Below are positions 1 to 7,180 of a stretch of DNA of 14,054 bases, piece after piece. The position numbers were made by a program, and so were the translations under genes. The notes beneath the pieces were generated by a model. That model saw only the letters and a program-made list of their open reading frames with translations, made no database searches and was not told the DNA's origin. The first letter of the stretch is position 1; every line of letters begins with the position of its first letter. The DNA is from MWFE01 sp964481075 (GTDB lineage Bacteria > Bacteroidota > Bacteroidia > Bacteroidales > Tenuifilaceae): the NCBI GenBank assembly GCA_964481075.1, contig CAYZSD010000085.1:1-14054 (forward strand), in the 5' to 3' direction.

Positions 1-129
1 AGTAACTCAATTTTCATGCGTGTTTGTGCTTTTGCAATATCATGGGTGTTTCATGGAGTCTATTTCAATATTTCGATGCAATATATAAAAAAAAATCACT
101 ACAAAAATAAAACATTCAAATTATTATTC
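1..129. other. AT-rich stretch without a recognisable gene
   Basis: I see no coding region here. The only open frame (16-198, plus) encodes a 60-residue peptide of low complexity that runs straight through a terminator hairpin, so I treat it as chance. The stretch is AT-rich, with runs of A, and lies downstream of the siaBC unit. It may be the upstream region of a gene beyond the left edge, but no convincing promoter is visible. Confidence 0.5.
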
Positions 130-162
130 AAAAAAATGAAAGCCTCTAACTTGCGAGGCTTT
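130..162 (-). terminator. Rho-independent terminator of the siaB-siaC unit
   Basis: A perfect 8-bp stem, AAAGCCTC (139-146) with GAGGCTTT (155-162), has an 8-nt loop. Read on the minus strand, the stem is followed two bases later by seven T (A130-A136 on the plus strand). It sits about 28 bp after the siaC stop codon. The plus-strand side has no comparable T tract, so it works best for minus-strand transcripts. Confidence 0.85.
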
Positions 163-189
163 CTGGTTTGGTCTCAAGGCTTTCTAGGG

Positions 190-588
190 TTAATATGAAA
201 TAAAATTGAAGGTATAGCCAAGCATATCCGATATCTCCTCGCCCGATTCAAGAATCTCGTCATCACCATCCTCATAGTACCAGTTAACCTCTACCTTGTT
301 GCCTTTGGAATGGAATTTCATGAATTCAAGTAGTATATCGAGAAGAAATTTCGATGAAGCGGAATTGAAGTATGTCATTTTCATGTTAATGGTAAGAATA
401 CTCTTGTCGAACTGGGTGTTCATGCTGAGCACGTTATCGTTGTATTCTTCTAACCACTTAAGTATAGGGCGGTAAAAACCAATAACATTTTCTGGCCGAG
501 AAAACCCTGATATTTCGAAAAGGCTGTTTTCAGGGTCAAAGTTTACTTTTGGTGTGAACTCGGTGGGTTCAATATATAATGGCTCCAT
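190..588 (-). CDS. siaC: SiaC-type regulatory phosphoprotein (DUF1987)
   Basis: A 132-residue cytosolic protein recognisable as DUF1987/SiaC. It has TPKVNFDPEN (12-21), SRPENVIGFYRPILKWLEEY (30-49), the central YFNSASSKFLLDIL (73-86) and WYYEDGDDEILESGEEI (103-119). Known of the family: in Pseudomonas, SiaC is phosphorylated on a Thr by the kinase SiaB and dephosphorylated by SiaA; the unphosphorylated form activates the diguanylate cyclase SiaD. The fold is STAS/anti-sigma-antagonist-like. Here the residue aligned by eye with that Thr is Ser76 in NSAS, which is inference. It lies 7 bp after siaB, so the two are certainly co-transcribed, and a terminator follows. No SiaD-like cyclase is in the window, so the effector is unknown. 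The ATG start is fixed by the family N-terminus; no Shine-Dalgarno is visible, as is usual in Bacteroidota. Confidence 0.88.
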   Translation of the reverse strand: MEPLYIEPTEFTPKVNFDPENSLFEISGFSRPENVIGFYRPILKWLEEYNDNVLSMNTQFDKSILTINMKMTYFNSASSKFLLDILLEFMKFHSKGNKVEVNWYYEDGDDEILESGEEISDMLGYTFNFISY

Positions 589-595
589 ATTCTAT

Positions 596-1141
596 TTAAT
601 TAATTGTGTTGATCGAGATCACGATGTTTATAGTAAAATAGGAGTAATCTGAATTAATCGTTTCAAAGGTATAGTTAATCTTATTCTCAGAAACTTTTGC
701 AATGTTAATAATTCCGAGACCTGCTCCCCCTTTGGGCGAAATGTTTCCGCTGAGAATTGTGTTTTTGTAAAGGTCCTTCAGCCCATTCTTGTCGAGCTTG
801 TTAACTTGGTCAAGCTTCTCTTTCAGTAGTGCCGATTTTTTCAGAAGGACAGAGTTAGATGCGAACATTGAAAGTTCGTTGTTGTCCAAATAGAGTGAAA
901 AGCGAGGTAGATGGTCGTTGTCGTTGTTGATGGTATCCTGGTGCTTGTAGATATTCTCTAAACTCTCAACCATTGCTGAATACACCTTCTTCTTGATGGT
1001 GATATTCAGCCCTTGCTTGTCAACAAAGGCAGACATTCGATTTAAAAGAAAGCCTATCTCCTCATAGCTCAAAGGCCCATAATGAGCCAGAATGTTTTCT
1101 CGTGTCGCCACTTTAGTTGCGTTGGAAATATTATGAACCAA
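596..1141 (-). CDS. siaB: SiaB-type protein kinase (DUF6272)
   Basis: A 181-residue soluble protein resembling SiaB/DUF6272, a GHKL-fold kinase. Seen: an N-box-like helix VYSAMVESLENIYKH (53-67, with Glu59 and Asn63) and the glycine-rich ATP-lid motif KGGAGLGII (137-145), followed by a strand-rich C-terminus. The role known from Pseudomonas is phosphorylation of SiaC, and the partner gene lies immediately downstream. Start: an in-frame TGA at 1148-1150 closes the frame upstream, and there is no ATG before residue 35, which would cut into the conserved N-terminus. The likely start is therefore TTG at 1139-1141, with ATT at residue 5 a weaker alternative. A promoter lies 58 bp upstream. No sensor or PP2C phosphatase (SiaA) is adjacent; one may lie elsewhere. 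Confidence 0.82.
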   Translation of the reverse strand: MVHNISNATKVATRENILAHYGPLSYEEIGFLLNRMSAFVDKQGLNITIKKKVYSAMVESLENIYKHQDTINNDNDHLPRFSLYLDNNELSMFASNSVLLKKSALLKEKLDQVNKLDKNGLKDLYKNTILSGNISPKGGAGLGIINIAKVSENKINYTFETINSDYSYFTINIVISINTIN

Positions 1142-1198
1142 AAATAATCAATTTTTAATGAACTAAGCAAAAATATTAATTTTTTTCTTTGTAGAATG

Positions 1199-1227
1199 CA
1201 AATGTATTCTTTTTTTTTGATTCACAA
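1199..1227 (-). promoter_or_regulatory. Promoter of siaB-siaC (Bacteroidota type)
   Basis: On the minus strand TACATTTG (1199-1206) matches the Bacteroidota -7 consensus TAnnTTTG perfectly. A TTG (1225-1227) lies 18 nt upstream as the -33 element. Transcription would begin near 1192, giving a leader of about 50 nt before the TTG start of siaB. Confidence 0.6.
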
Positions 1228-1353
1228 CATTTTTATGAGTTTGTAGAATTATTTTTAATCAATTAGTAATAGTTGCTAGTAACCCCAGGAAGTTTTATGA
1301 AGGGTAATATCTAGAAATTCAGCACGATAGTTCTATTGATGGGAGTTAAAAAT

Positions 1354-1388
1354 AAAAAAGCCCACAACTCTATTAAGAGTCTGGGCTT
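1354..1388 (-). terminator. Rho-independent terminator of the secreted-protein gene
   Basis: The outer stem is AAGCCCA (1358-1364) with TGGGCTT (1382-1388). The inner stem is ACTCT (1367-1371) with AGAGT (1376-1380), with a small asymmetric internal loop between them and an ATTA tetraloop. On the minus strand the hairpin is followed by a short T run (A1354-A1359 on plus). It lies about 75 bp after the stop codon of the gene at 1463. Confidence 0.75.
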
Positions 1389-1462
1389 AATTATTTGTAA
1401 TAAAAAAATAGGGAAAAGTTAGAAAGATAATAGTGTTACTGTTCGTGTAATTTAGAATTAAA

Positions 1463-2305
1463 CTACATCGAGTAGCTTTTTACAACCTCCGATGCAAACT
1501 GGTCGATGGTTTTTGAATCGGTTGCTCCATAAAAGTCATAATAGTATTCAATTAAATACTTTCTAATTTCATCATCGGCCATCCTCTGACGTTTTAGAAT
1601 TGGAATAATGGTATTGAACTCATTCTTAAGTTCATTCTTATCCACAAATACCAGAGTGAAGCGAGTGATTTCATGACTACTTCTTGAGGACATTTCGTAT
1701 TCGTAAACGGCTAGGTTCGATATTTCGTTGCCAGAGACCGCCCCTGCACTGCTTGTAGTGAGTTTATCTCTTTCAAGAAGAAGTGTTTGCTGATCGTGCC
1801 CAATTTTCTTTGAGACAGGAGTATTGTCAACCCTGTAGTAAAAAACAATGAACTTATCTTCCGATAATGGGTATTTCTTTTCGCTTAGTGGGACGTTTAT
1901 AGCATCGCCAATGATAGAGAATTTATCATTGCCAAAGTATTGCTTCAGATCCGATACCTCAGTTTGGTTGGGATCGAAGCGAGCCAACATCAGATTACGC
2001 ATCTTAGTAGGGGTGGCAATGTCGCTTACCTTTCCGGTTAGCATCTGATGATCTGAGCCAAGTTCTGTGTCGGGTAGTTTAAGCAAAAACCTACCCATGG
2101 AGCTGCCAATTGAAATTGCATAGCAATCGAAGCTCTCGAAGAGCAGTTGATCTTCAGGGGTGAGGATATCGCCAGCAGCAATGGTTTTTCCTGTCTTAAG
2201 ATTAGTAACATTTCCATTAACCCTGGTAACATGGAACGATTCCTGTGCAGAGGTGCTTAACACAAAGCAGAGGAGAACTAATAATGAAATGGATGTGAAT
2301 TTCAT
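1463..2305 (-). CDS. Secreted protein of unknown function with FecR-like N-terminal stretch
   Basis: A 280-residue protein. Residues 1-20 form a signal peptide (MKFTSISLLVLLCFVLSTSA, then QE), so it is exported. I chose the ATG at 2305 because it places the signal peptide at the very N-terminus; in-frame ATGs at 2335 and 2341 would add 10-12 residues. Residues 28-75 (VNGNV, GKTIAAGDIL, EDQLLFES, GRFLLKL) form a beta-rich stretch like the FecR/SH3-type repeats of many Bacteroidota secreted proteins. The remainder has no family I recognise: alternating charged and aromatic segments, and a C-terminal helical part rich in Tyr (YLIEYYYDFYG). There is no lipobox and no later membrane segment. It follows yjbR by 82 bp and has a candidate -7 element plus a terminator, so it may be transcribed alone or by read-through from yraN-yjbR. 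Confidence 0.75.
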   Translation of the reverse strand: MKFTSISLLVLLCFVLSTSAQESFHVTRVNGNVTNLKTGKTIAAGDILTPEDQLLFESFDCYAISIGSSMGRFLLKLPDTELGSDHQMLTGKVSDIATPTKMRNLMLARFDPNQTEVSDLKQYFGNDKFSIIGDAINVPLSEKKYPLSEDKFIVFYYRVDNTPVSKKIGHDQQTLLLERDKLTTSSAGAVSGNEISNLAVYEYEMSSRSSHEITRFTLVFVDKNELKNEFNTIIPILKRQRMADDEIRKYLIEYYYDFYGATDSKTIDQFASEVVKSYSM

Positions 2306-2374
2306 CTTTGTAAGTTTTTTATTGTGAGTACTCATAGTCAAGTTTTGTAAACTTCATTCATACAACTCTTGTAC

Positions 2375-2382
2375 CAAAAGTA
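2375..2382 (-). promoter_or_regulatory. Candidate -7 element for the secreted-protein gene
   Basis: TACTTTTG on the minus strand matches TAnnTTTG exactly, about 70 bp before the ATG at 2305. I do not find a TTG at a suitable distance upstream, so the promoter is incomplete by eye. Confidence 0.35.
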
Positions 2383-2387
2383 GGAAA

Positions 2388-2756
2388 TTAATTCTTATTT
2401 TGATATTTTTCCTTTTGACTTTTGGGCAAAGAGTTGATAATTAGGTTGTAAGAATCAAGAATCCAGTCTTTTATGAAAGGAAAAGGTACCGATCCGTCAA
2501 TGTCAATGGTATTCCAATGCTTCTTATTCATGTGATAACCTGCCTTAACGCATGGGTAAACTTCCCGAAGCTCAATCGCTTTGTTTGGATCGCATTTCAC
2601 ATTAACTGACAGGGGACTATCGAGGGCTAACAGGGCATACATTTTTCCTGAAACCTTAAAGACAAGGGTAACATCATCGAAAGGGAAACTTTCTGTTGTA
2701 CCCTCTAACGAAAGGCAATATTCTCGAATTTCTTCAACATTCATGTTTCTACTCAA
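2388..2756 (-). CDS. MmcQ/YjbR family protein
   Basis: A 122-residue small cytosolic protein of the MmcQ/YjbR (CyaY-like fold) family. Seen: IREYCLSLEGTTESFPFDD (10-28), the FKVSGKMYALL strand (33-43), VNVKCDPNKAIELRE (51-65) and the PCVKAGYHMNKKHWNTI segment (68-84), which together are diagnostic of the family. Its length is typical. Members are annotated as putative DNA-binding proteins, but the biological role is not established. It starts 8 bp after the yraN stop codon, so the two are probably co-transcribed. ATG at 2756 gives the family N-terminus; ATG at 2744 (residue 5) is also possible. Confidence 0.88.
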   Translation of the reverse strand: MSRNMNVEEIREYCLSLEGTTESFPFDDVTLVFKVSGKMYALLALDSPLSVNVKCDPNKAIELREVYPCVKAGYHMNKKHWNTIDIDGSVPFPFIKDWILDSYNLIINSLPKSQKEKYQNKN

Positions 2757-2764
2757 ATTTAGTT

Positions 2765-3151
2765 TTAAAGTATAGGGGAAAAAGCATCGGGGATATGCTC
2801 CAACTCGAAATGGTTGCCTTTGTAAAGCAAGCTAAGGATATCGAATTGAACCTCCATATCATAGTCATAATGAATCACATAAGCATCGGCTGCGTCGATT
2901 ATGTTTTTTTGCTTTCGAATTTTTACCGACTCTTTTGGCTCTTCCCAGTAATCGTTCAAACGGGTTTTTACCTCAAATACAATGATTGTATTATCTTTTA
3001 AGGCTACAATATCCAGCTCTTTCTTCCCGTGTCTCCAATTGGTATGTAGTATTTTATACCCATTACACTTGACGTATTCCTGTGCGTATTCCTCACCAAG
3101 TTTGCCAATTTTTTGGTGATGAGGTAAATCACTATTTTTGACTCCATTCAT
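2765..3151 (-). CDS. YraN family (UPF0102) putative endonuclease
   Basis: A 128-residue protein with the YraN/UPF0102 nuclease-like fold. Seen: IGKLGEEYAQEYVKCNGYKI (15-34), then NWRHGKKELDIVAL (38-51) and the E-x-K motif VFEVKTR (58-64). Glu20, Asp47, Glu60 and Lys62 correspond to the restriction-endonuclease-like catalytic set. The family resembles Holliday-junction resolvases, but its cellular function is not settled. I chose the ATG at 3151; a longer frame reaching 3199 adds 16 residues unlike the family and would run into the divergent gene's promoter. It is the first gene of a probable unit with yjbR, divergent from the DUF4412 gene 55 bp away. Confidence 0.88.
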   Translation of the reverse strand: MNGVKNSDLPHHQKIGKLGEEYAQEYVKCNGYKILHTNWRHGKKELDIVALKDNTIIVFEVKTRLNDYWEEPKESVKIRKQKNIIDAADAYVIHYDYDMEVQFDILSLLYKGNHFELEHIPDAFSPIL

Positions 3152-3154
3152 ACG

Positions 3155-3168
3155 TAACAAATTTGTTA
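3155..3168. repeat. 14-bp perfect palindrome between divergent genes
   Basis: TAACAAATTTGTTA is perfectly symmetric and lies in the 55-bp spacer between yraN and the DUF4412 gene, 3 bp before the yraN start codon. It could be a regulator site for one or both genes. It is AT-rich, however, and a palindrome of this size is expected about once or more in 14 kb by chance. Confidence 0.35.
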
Positions 3169-3211
3169 TTTTGCAATATAAAAGAGTACAAAACATCAAG
3201 TATCAAATGTA
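3166..3211. promoter_or_regulatory. Candidate divergent -7 elements for yraN and the DUF4412 gene
   Basis: For yraN, TACATTTG on the minus strand (3204-3211) matches the -7 consensus exactly. It would give a leader of about 45 nt, but it overlaps the ATG of the opposite gene. For the DUF4412 gene, TTATTTTG on the plus strand (3166-3173) matches 7 of 8 positions and would give a leader of about 27 nt. I do not see well-placed -33 elements for either, so both are tentative. Confidence 0.3.
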
Positions 3212-3848
3212 CAGAATAAAATCGTATATTATACTTTTCGGCTTACTAGTTTTCCTTCCTTCGTTTTCTTTTAGTCTAAGTTTCGAAGGGAATATTAGTT
3301 TTATTCGTGAAAGCGTGTACGATACCACGTATATTGTGATTATGGTAAAAGGGGAGCTTGTTCGTGTCGATGAATTTGACCAGAATAGAAAATTACTTAG
3401 CAGCCAGCTTGTAAACCTTACTAATGAACAGGTTGTTGCTCTTTCGCATGAAAAGAAACTATATACACATATTCCTGTTGCACCCCACAAGAATTCTTCA
3501 ACTCAACCTTTAAACATCAACAAAACAGGCAACTACAAGGAAATCAACGGGTATGTTTGTTACCAGTGGAGGGTGAAGGATGTAAAGCGTAATACTGAAG
3601 TAGCTTACTGGGTAGCCCAGGAGCGGTTTGGTTTTTTTGAAACGTTGTTAAAACTCCTTAACAGAACCGAACACAGTCTTCGAATTTTCAGTAGCATTCC
3701 AGAAAACGAAGGCTATTTCCCGCTATTAACCGAGGAACGTACGCTTCTAAGAAAGGATAAGCTACGGATTGCAGTTGTCGATATTTCTGAAAAGAATTTA
3801 AATCATTCCCTTTTTGAGATCCCTCAAGGTTACAAGTCGGTTAGATAG
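3207..3848 (+). CDS. Secreted DUF4412-like protein
   Basis: A 213-residue exported protein. Residues 1-25 form a signal peptide (hydrophobic core IILFGLLVFLPSFSFS). The mature part has the layout I associate with DUF4412: an opening strand SFEGNISF, an I-x-KG-x-x-x-R-x-D core (IMVKGELVRVDEFD), a Val-Asn-Leu and KKLYTHIPV section, then NGYVCYQWRV and EVAYWVAQE near the middle, FPLL, and a closing NHSLFEIPQGYKSV. The family is periplasmic or surface-exposed and of unknown function. The start at 3207 puts the signal peptide first; the frame open from 3138 would add 23 residues reaching into yraN and is unlikely. The gene ends 11 bp from the convergent RND pump gene. Confidence 0.75.
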   Translation: MYRIKSYIILFGLLVFLPSFSFSLSFEGNISFIRESVYDTTYIVIMVKGELVRVDEFDQNRKLLSSQLVNLTNEQVVALSHEKKLYTHIPVAPHKNSSTQPLNINKTGNYKEINGYVCYQWRVKDVKRNTEVAYWVAQERFGFFETLLKLLNRTEHSLRIFSSIPENEGYFPLLTEERTLLRKDKLRIAVVDISEKNLNHSLFEIPQGYKSVR

Positions 3849-3859
3849 GCTCATCTAGT

Positions 3860-6800
3860 TCAATCTTCATTTTCAACCCTTCGTGCTCTCGAGTGCATGG
3901 TAGCATATATGGTTGGAACAACCAAAAGGGTTATAAAAGTAGAAACGAGCAGACCACCAATCATAGTAATTCCAAGTGGTTGATACGCCTCTCGACCCAT
4001 TCCCTGGCTTAGGGCCAAAGGTAGCATCCCAAGTATAGTTGTTAGGCTGGTCATTAGCACCGGACGAAGGCGACTTCTGCCAGCTTCCTGAATTGCATCG
4101 TAAAGTTTATACCCTCTTGCTCTAAGAATATTCGTATAGTTAACCAGCACGATTCCGTTGTTCACTACAATTCCCAGAAGCATGATTACCCCAACAAATG
4201 TTGTAACGCTCAGAGTTACACCTGTAAGTTTGAAAGCCCAAACCACGCCAATAAAGGTTAGGGGTACTGCAAACATGATGATGAACGGATCTTTAAACGA
4301 CTCGAACTGCCCAGCCATAACCATGTAAACCAGCGCAATGCCCAGGAAGAAGATTAGGTAAAGATCGGCAAACGATTGCCCCTGCTCGGTGGTTTGCCCC
4401 GATAGGGTTACCTCAATGCCATCGGGAATTTGAATTGAGTTGAAAATTTGTTTGGCCTCGTTTTGACCTTCACCCAGAGAAATTCCATTAAGTTCGGCCA
4501 TTACTCTTACAATTCGCTCTTGCGAAAGACGATCAATTTGTAGGGCTCCTGTCGCTAAGGTAATATCGGCAACTGAGCTTAGAGAAACTTGCCTGCCAAG
4601 GAGATTTGTTAGTGTTATACTGCTAATCTGTTCAATACTATTGCGGTAGTTTTCTTCATAACGTATCATTAGGGAAAATTCATGACCTCCTTCCTTAAAT
4701 CCACCAGCCTCGGCACCGTAAATACTCTGCCGAACCTGAAGGCCAATCATTGCTGCATTTAGCCCCATTGCCGAAGCCTTCTGCCTGTCGATGCGTACTT
4801 GAACCTCGAGTTTCCCTTTATCTATGGTATTCACCACATCGGTAAAGCTGGTTGAGGATTGTAGCTTTTTTGTAATTTGATCTGCTGCGGCATTTAGGTC
4901 GGAAAAGTTTGAACCAGAGATGTGAAACTCGATGGGTTTGATGTTTCCCGTAACAGCCTGTGAGATAACACTTCCACCAATGATGTTGTAGTTGACAATC
5001 TCTGGTATTTCGGCAATAAGTGGTCGAAGCGCATGTGCAATCTCCTTCGCAGAGCGATTCCTGTGATTGGGCAGTGAAAGGTGTCCGATAATGGTGGAAA
5101 TATTTTTCCCTTCCCGGAAACCGACTGAAGTCAAAGTGCCATCCTCCGATTGTCCCGATGTTGCAGAGAGACTACCAGGCATTAGTTCGGGCACCTCTCG
5201 CTCAATGATGTCCATCACAATCTTAGCTATGCTATCGGTTTTTGCCGCAGTTGAGCTGATATCTGTCTCAATTACAGTGATTAGATCACCAGCATCGAAC
5301 TCTGGGATGTAATCAGTTCCAAGATCTTTACCAACCCAAAGGGTATAAACCAGTAAAAAAAGCGTTGCCAAAAGGGTGAATGTTTTATGAAAAACCGCCC
5401 AGCCAAGGGTTTTCTTATATAATTCTTCAAGAAGGATGAAGAACTCCTCGCTGATGCGATAGATAACGTTACGTTTTCGTTCGCTGCCAACCTTCCTGCT
5501 TTTTAGTAGGAGCGATGATGCCATTGGGGTAAGAGTGAGAGCCGTGAAAAGCGACGCAATCATGGTAATCGACGTGAGAATTGCAAGCTGTTTGAACATA
5601 ATACCTACAAGACCTCCCATAAATATCATGGGAATGAAAACCATTAAAGTAGTTAGGGTTGAAGCAGTTATCGCCGAACCCATCTCCTCGGTTGCCACCA
5701 CAGAAGCCAGGCTTACCTTTGTCCCCTTCTCGATATGCTGAGTTATATTCTCAAGCACAACAATGGCATTATCAACCACCATCCCCATAGCAATAATCAG
5801 CGACATTAGGCTGAAAATATTTATCGTCCAACCTATTACGAACATTAGAATGAACGCTGTAATGATTGAGAAAGGGATGGTAAGGAAAACAATTAAACTC
5901 AAGCGCCACTCACGTAGGAAGGCAAAAACAATTAGCACAACGAAAACCAGCGCATACCAAAAAGAAATGGTCAAGTTCTTGATACTTTCTACGATAAGCT
6001 CATCGGAATTCATCACCTCGTTTATTTTTACATCGGGGGGTAGGGTTTCTCGGATTTCGTCCAGCTTTTTTCGAACGGCTCTCGTTACCTCAAGGGTGTT
6101 CTTTCCCGATTGTCGCTGAATCATAATCCCAACCCCCTGGCCATGCTGGGTACGCGAGAACTCATCGAGTTCACGAAATCCGTCGGTAACTTTTGCAACA
6201 TCTTTTAGTTTGATTATCCTATTATTGAAGCTTACAAGAGCGATACTTTCAAGTTCTTCAATATCTTGGATATCACCTGGAATTCGTATTGCAAAATCGT
6301 TATCGCCCACCTTGATATTCCCTCCGGGAATGGTGATGTTCTCTGCTTGTAGCATCGTAGCGATTAAACTAATAGGGATGTTGTAGGCTCTAAGTTTATG
6401 GGGATCAACCTCAACTTTTATTTCCCTTTTTGGCGTAGCCAAAACAAGTACGGTTCCTACTCCCGGGATTTTTCGAAGTGGACCAGCAATCTGCTCCTGG
6501 ATAATCCTATCGAGCCCATTATAGCTTTCGTGGGCTGTTACTCCGTAAACAAGGACGGGTAGGAGAGAGGAGTTTATCTTGTAAATCACTGGGTTACTCG
6601 CACCGTTTGGTAAGCGTTTCTTCACCAGTTCAATCAGGTCGCGAGCATTGCTTGCCGATGCGCCAATATCTGCACCCCACTCGAATTGTAGCGAGATGAA
6701 GGACACATTCTCCTTCGACTGGGAGCTAATCTGCTTAAGGTTCTCAGTTCCGCCGAGTACCGCTTCCAGCGGAAGAGTAACCTGTTGCTCCACCTCAACG

Positions 6801-6967
6801 GCCGAAGCCCCTGGGTAAATGGTGATTACGGTAAGTGATGGGAGTTCCATTTCGGGCATCACATCCAAAGGTAAACGGGTTAGGGATACCAGTCCAAACA
6901 GCAGCACTGCCATGAAGAGCATGGCGATGGCAATTGGGCGTTTTACAGAGATTTGTGGGAGAAGCAT
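3860..6967 (-). CDS. RND efflux pump, inner-membrane transporter subunit
   Basis: A 1035-residue permease of the AcrB/HAE superfamily, full length. The N-terminus PQISVKRPIAIAMLFMAVLLFGL is the first membrane helix. Two large periplasmic loops (about 35-335 and 550-865) follow helices 1 and 7, and helices 2-6 (335-485) and 8-12 (865-1022) are clear. Family motifs: LPLDVMPEMELP (32-43), TIPFSIITA (363-371), GMVVDNAIVVLENI (395-408), AGQFESFKDPFIIM (885-898). The helix-4 relay has Asp399 at the AcrB D407 place but Asn400 for D408, and helix 10 has Asn936 where AcrB has K940. It exchanges protons for substrate and works with the adaptor and TolC-like channel encoded upstream. The substrate cannot be read from sequence; organic compounds are likelier than metal ions. 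It is the last gene of the operon, after a 216-bp gap. Confidence 0.95.
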   Translation of the reverse strand: MLLPQISVKRPIAIAMLFMAVLLFGLVSLTRLPLDVMPEMELPSLTVITIYPGASAVEVEQQVTLPLEAVLGGTENLKQISSQSKENVSFISLQFEWGADIGASASNARDLIELVKKRLPNGASNPVIYKINSSLLPVLVYGVTAHESYNGLDRIIQEQIAGPLRKIPGVGTVLVLATPKREIKVEVDPHKLRAYNIPISLIATMLQAENITIPGGNIKVGDNDFAIRIPGDIQDIEELESIALVSFNNRIIKLKDVAKVTDGFRELDEFSRTQHGQGVGIMIQRQSGKNTLEVTRAVRKKLDEIRETLPPDVKINEVMNSDELIVESIKNLTISFWYALVFVVLIVFAFLREWRLSLIVFLTIPFSIITAFILMFVIGWTINIFSLMSLIIAMGMVVDNAIVVLENITQHIEKGTKVSLASVVATEEMGSAITASTLTTLMVFIPMIFMGGLVGIMFKQLAILTSITMIASLFTALTLTPMASSLLLKSRKVGSERKRNVIYRISEEFFILLEELYKKTLGWAVFHKTFTLLATLFLLVYTLWVGKDLGTDYIPEFDAGDLITVIETDISSTAAKTDSIAKIVMDIIEREVPELMPGSLSATSGQSEDGTLTSVGFREGKNISTIIGHLSLPNHRNRSAKEIAHALRPLIAEIPEIVNYNIIGGSVISQAVTGNIKPIEFHISGSNFSDLNAAADQITKKLQSSTSFTDVVNTIDKGKLEVQVRIDRQKASAMGLNAAMIGLQVRQSIYGAEAGGFKEGGHEFSLMIRYEENYRNSIEQISSITLTNLLGRQVSLSSVADITLATGALQIDRLSQERIVRVMAELNGISLGEGQNEAKQIFNSIQIPDGIEVTLSGQTTEQGQSFADLYLIFFLGIALVYMVMAGQFESFKDPFIIMFAVPLTFIGVVWAFKLTGVTLSVTTFVGVIMLLGIVVNNGIVLVNYTNILRARGYKLYDAIQEAGRSRLRPVLMTSLTTILGMLPLALSQGMGREAYQPLGITMIGGLLVSTFITLLVVPTIYATMHSRARRVENED

Positions 6968-6986
6968 ATTGAGATTTTTGGTTGAG

Positions 6987-7004
6987 GATTATTCACTTCG
7001 TTCA
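6987..7004 (-). repeat. Copy B of an intergenic repeat, inverted relative to copy A
   Basis: GATTATTCACTTCGTTCA matches the reverse complement of the repeat at 8371-8393 at 17 of 18 positions. It lies just upstream of the RND gene start, in the long spacer after the adaptor gene. A match of this quality within 14 kb is very unlikely by chance. Confidence 0.65.
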
Positions 7005-7060
7005 TGAGAAAAGTTAACGATTTGAGATTTATGATTAACGTTTTATGTTTAAAAGATGTC

Positions 7061-7180
7061 TGGATATCCATTTATATTGCAATATTTTTGATTAAAATAT
7101 CTATTCATAATGGATATTATATGCCAATTATAACTATTCTAAATAGATATTATTTACTATTATCATCCATTCATATTGCA
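7061..7180. repeat. Cluster of palindromes and repeated ATCCATT units before the RND gene
   Basis: Seen directly: palindrome TGGATATCCA (7061-7070), palindrome ATATTGCAATAT (7074-7085), and a 16-nt direct repeat, ATCCATTTATATTGCA (7066-7081) and ATCCATTCATATTGCA (7165-7180), 99 bp apart. A related inverted unit lies at 7103-7117 (reverse complement ATATCCATTATGAAT). The surroundings are very AT-rich and non-coding. It could be a local promoter/operator region for the pump gene or the remains of a small repeat element. I find no exact TAnnTTTG promoter here. Confidence 0.45.

Larger units (their letters stand above)
1142..1462. other. Intergenic region between siaB and the secreted-protein gene
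   Basis: This 321-bp AT-rich spacer has no coding frame of note. It holds the siaB promoter on its left side and, on its right, the terminator of the gene at 1463-2305. A 10-bp direct repeat, TTTGTAGAAT, occurs at 1188-1197 and 1240-1249; the first copy lies next to the promoter -7 element. I see nothing else in the middle portion (about 1250-1350). Confidence 0.6.

Noticed and set aside
16..198. Open frame of 60 codons on the plus strand at the left edge
   Set aside because: It runs through the siaBC terminator hairpin, has low-complexity AT-rich composition and resembles no protein.
2696..3001. 101-codon plus-strand frame opposite yraN and yjbR
   Set aside because: Both genes on the minus strand carry clear family motifs; this frame has none.
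5763..6119. 118-codon plus-strand frame inside the pump gene
   Set aside because: It is the antisense shadow of a conserved RND coding region; its composition reflects the complement of membrane helices.
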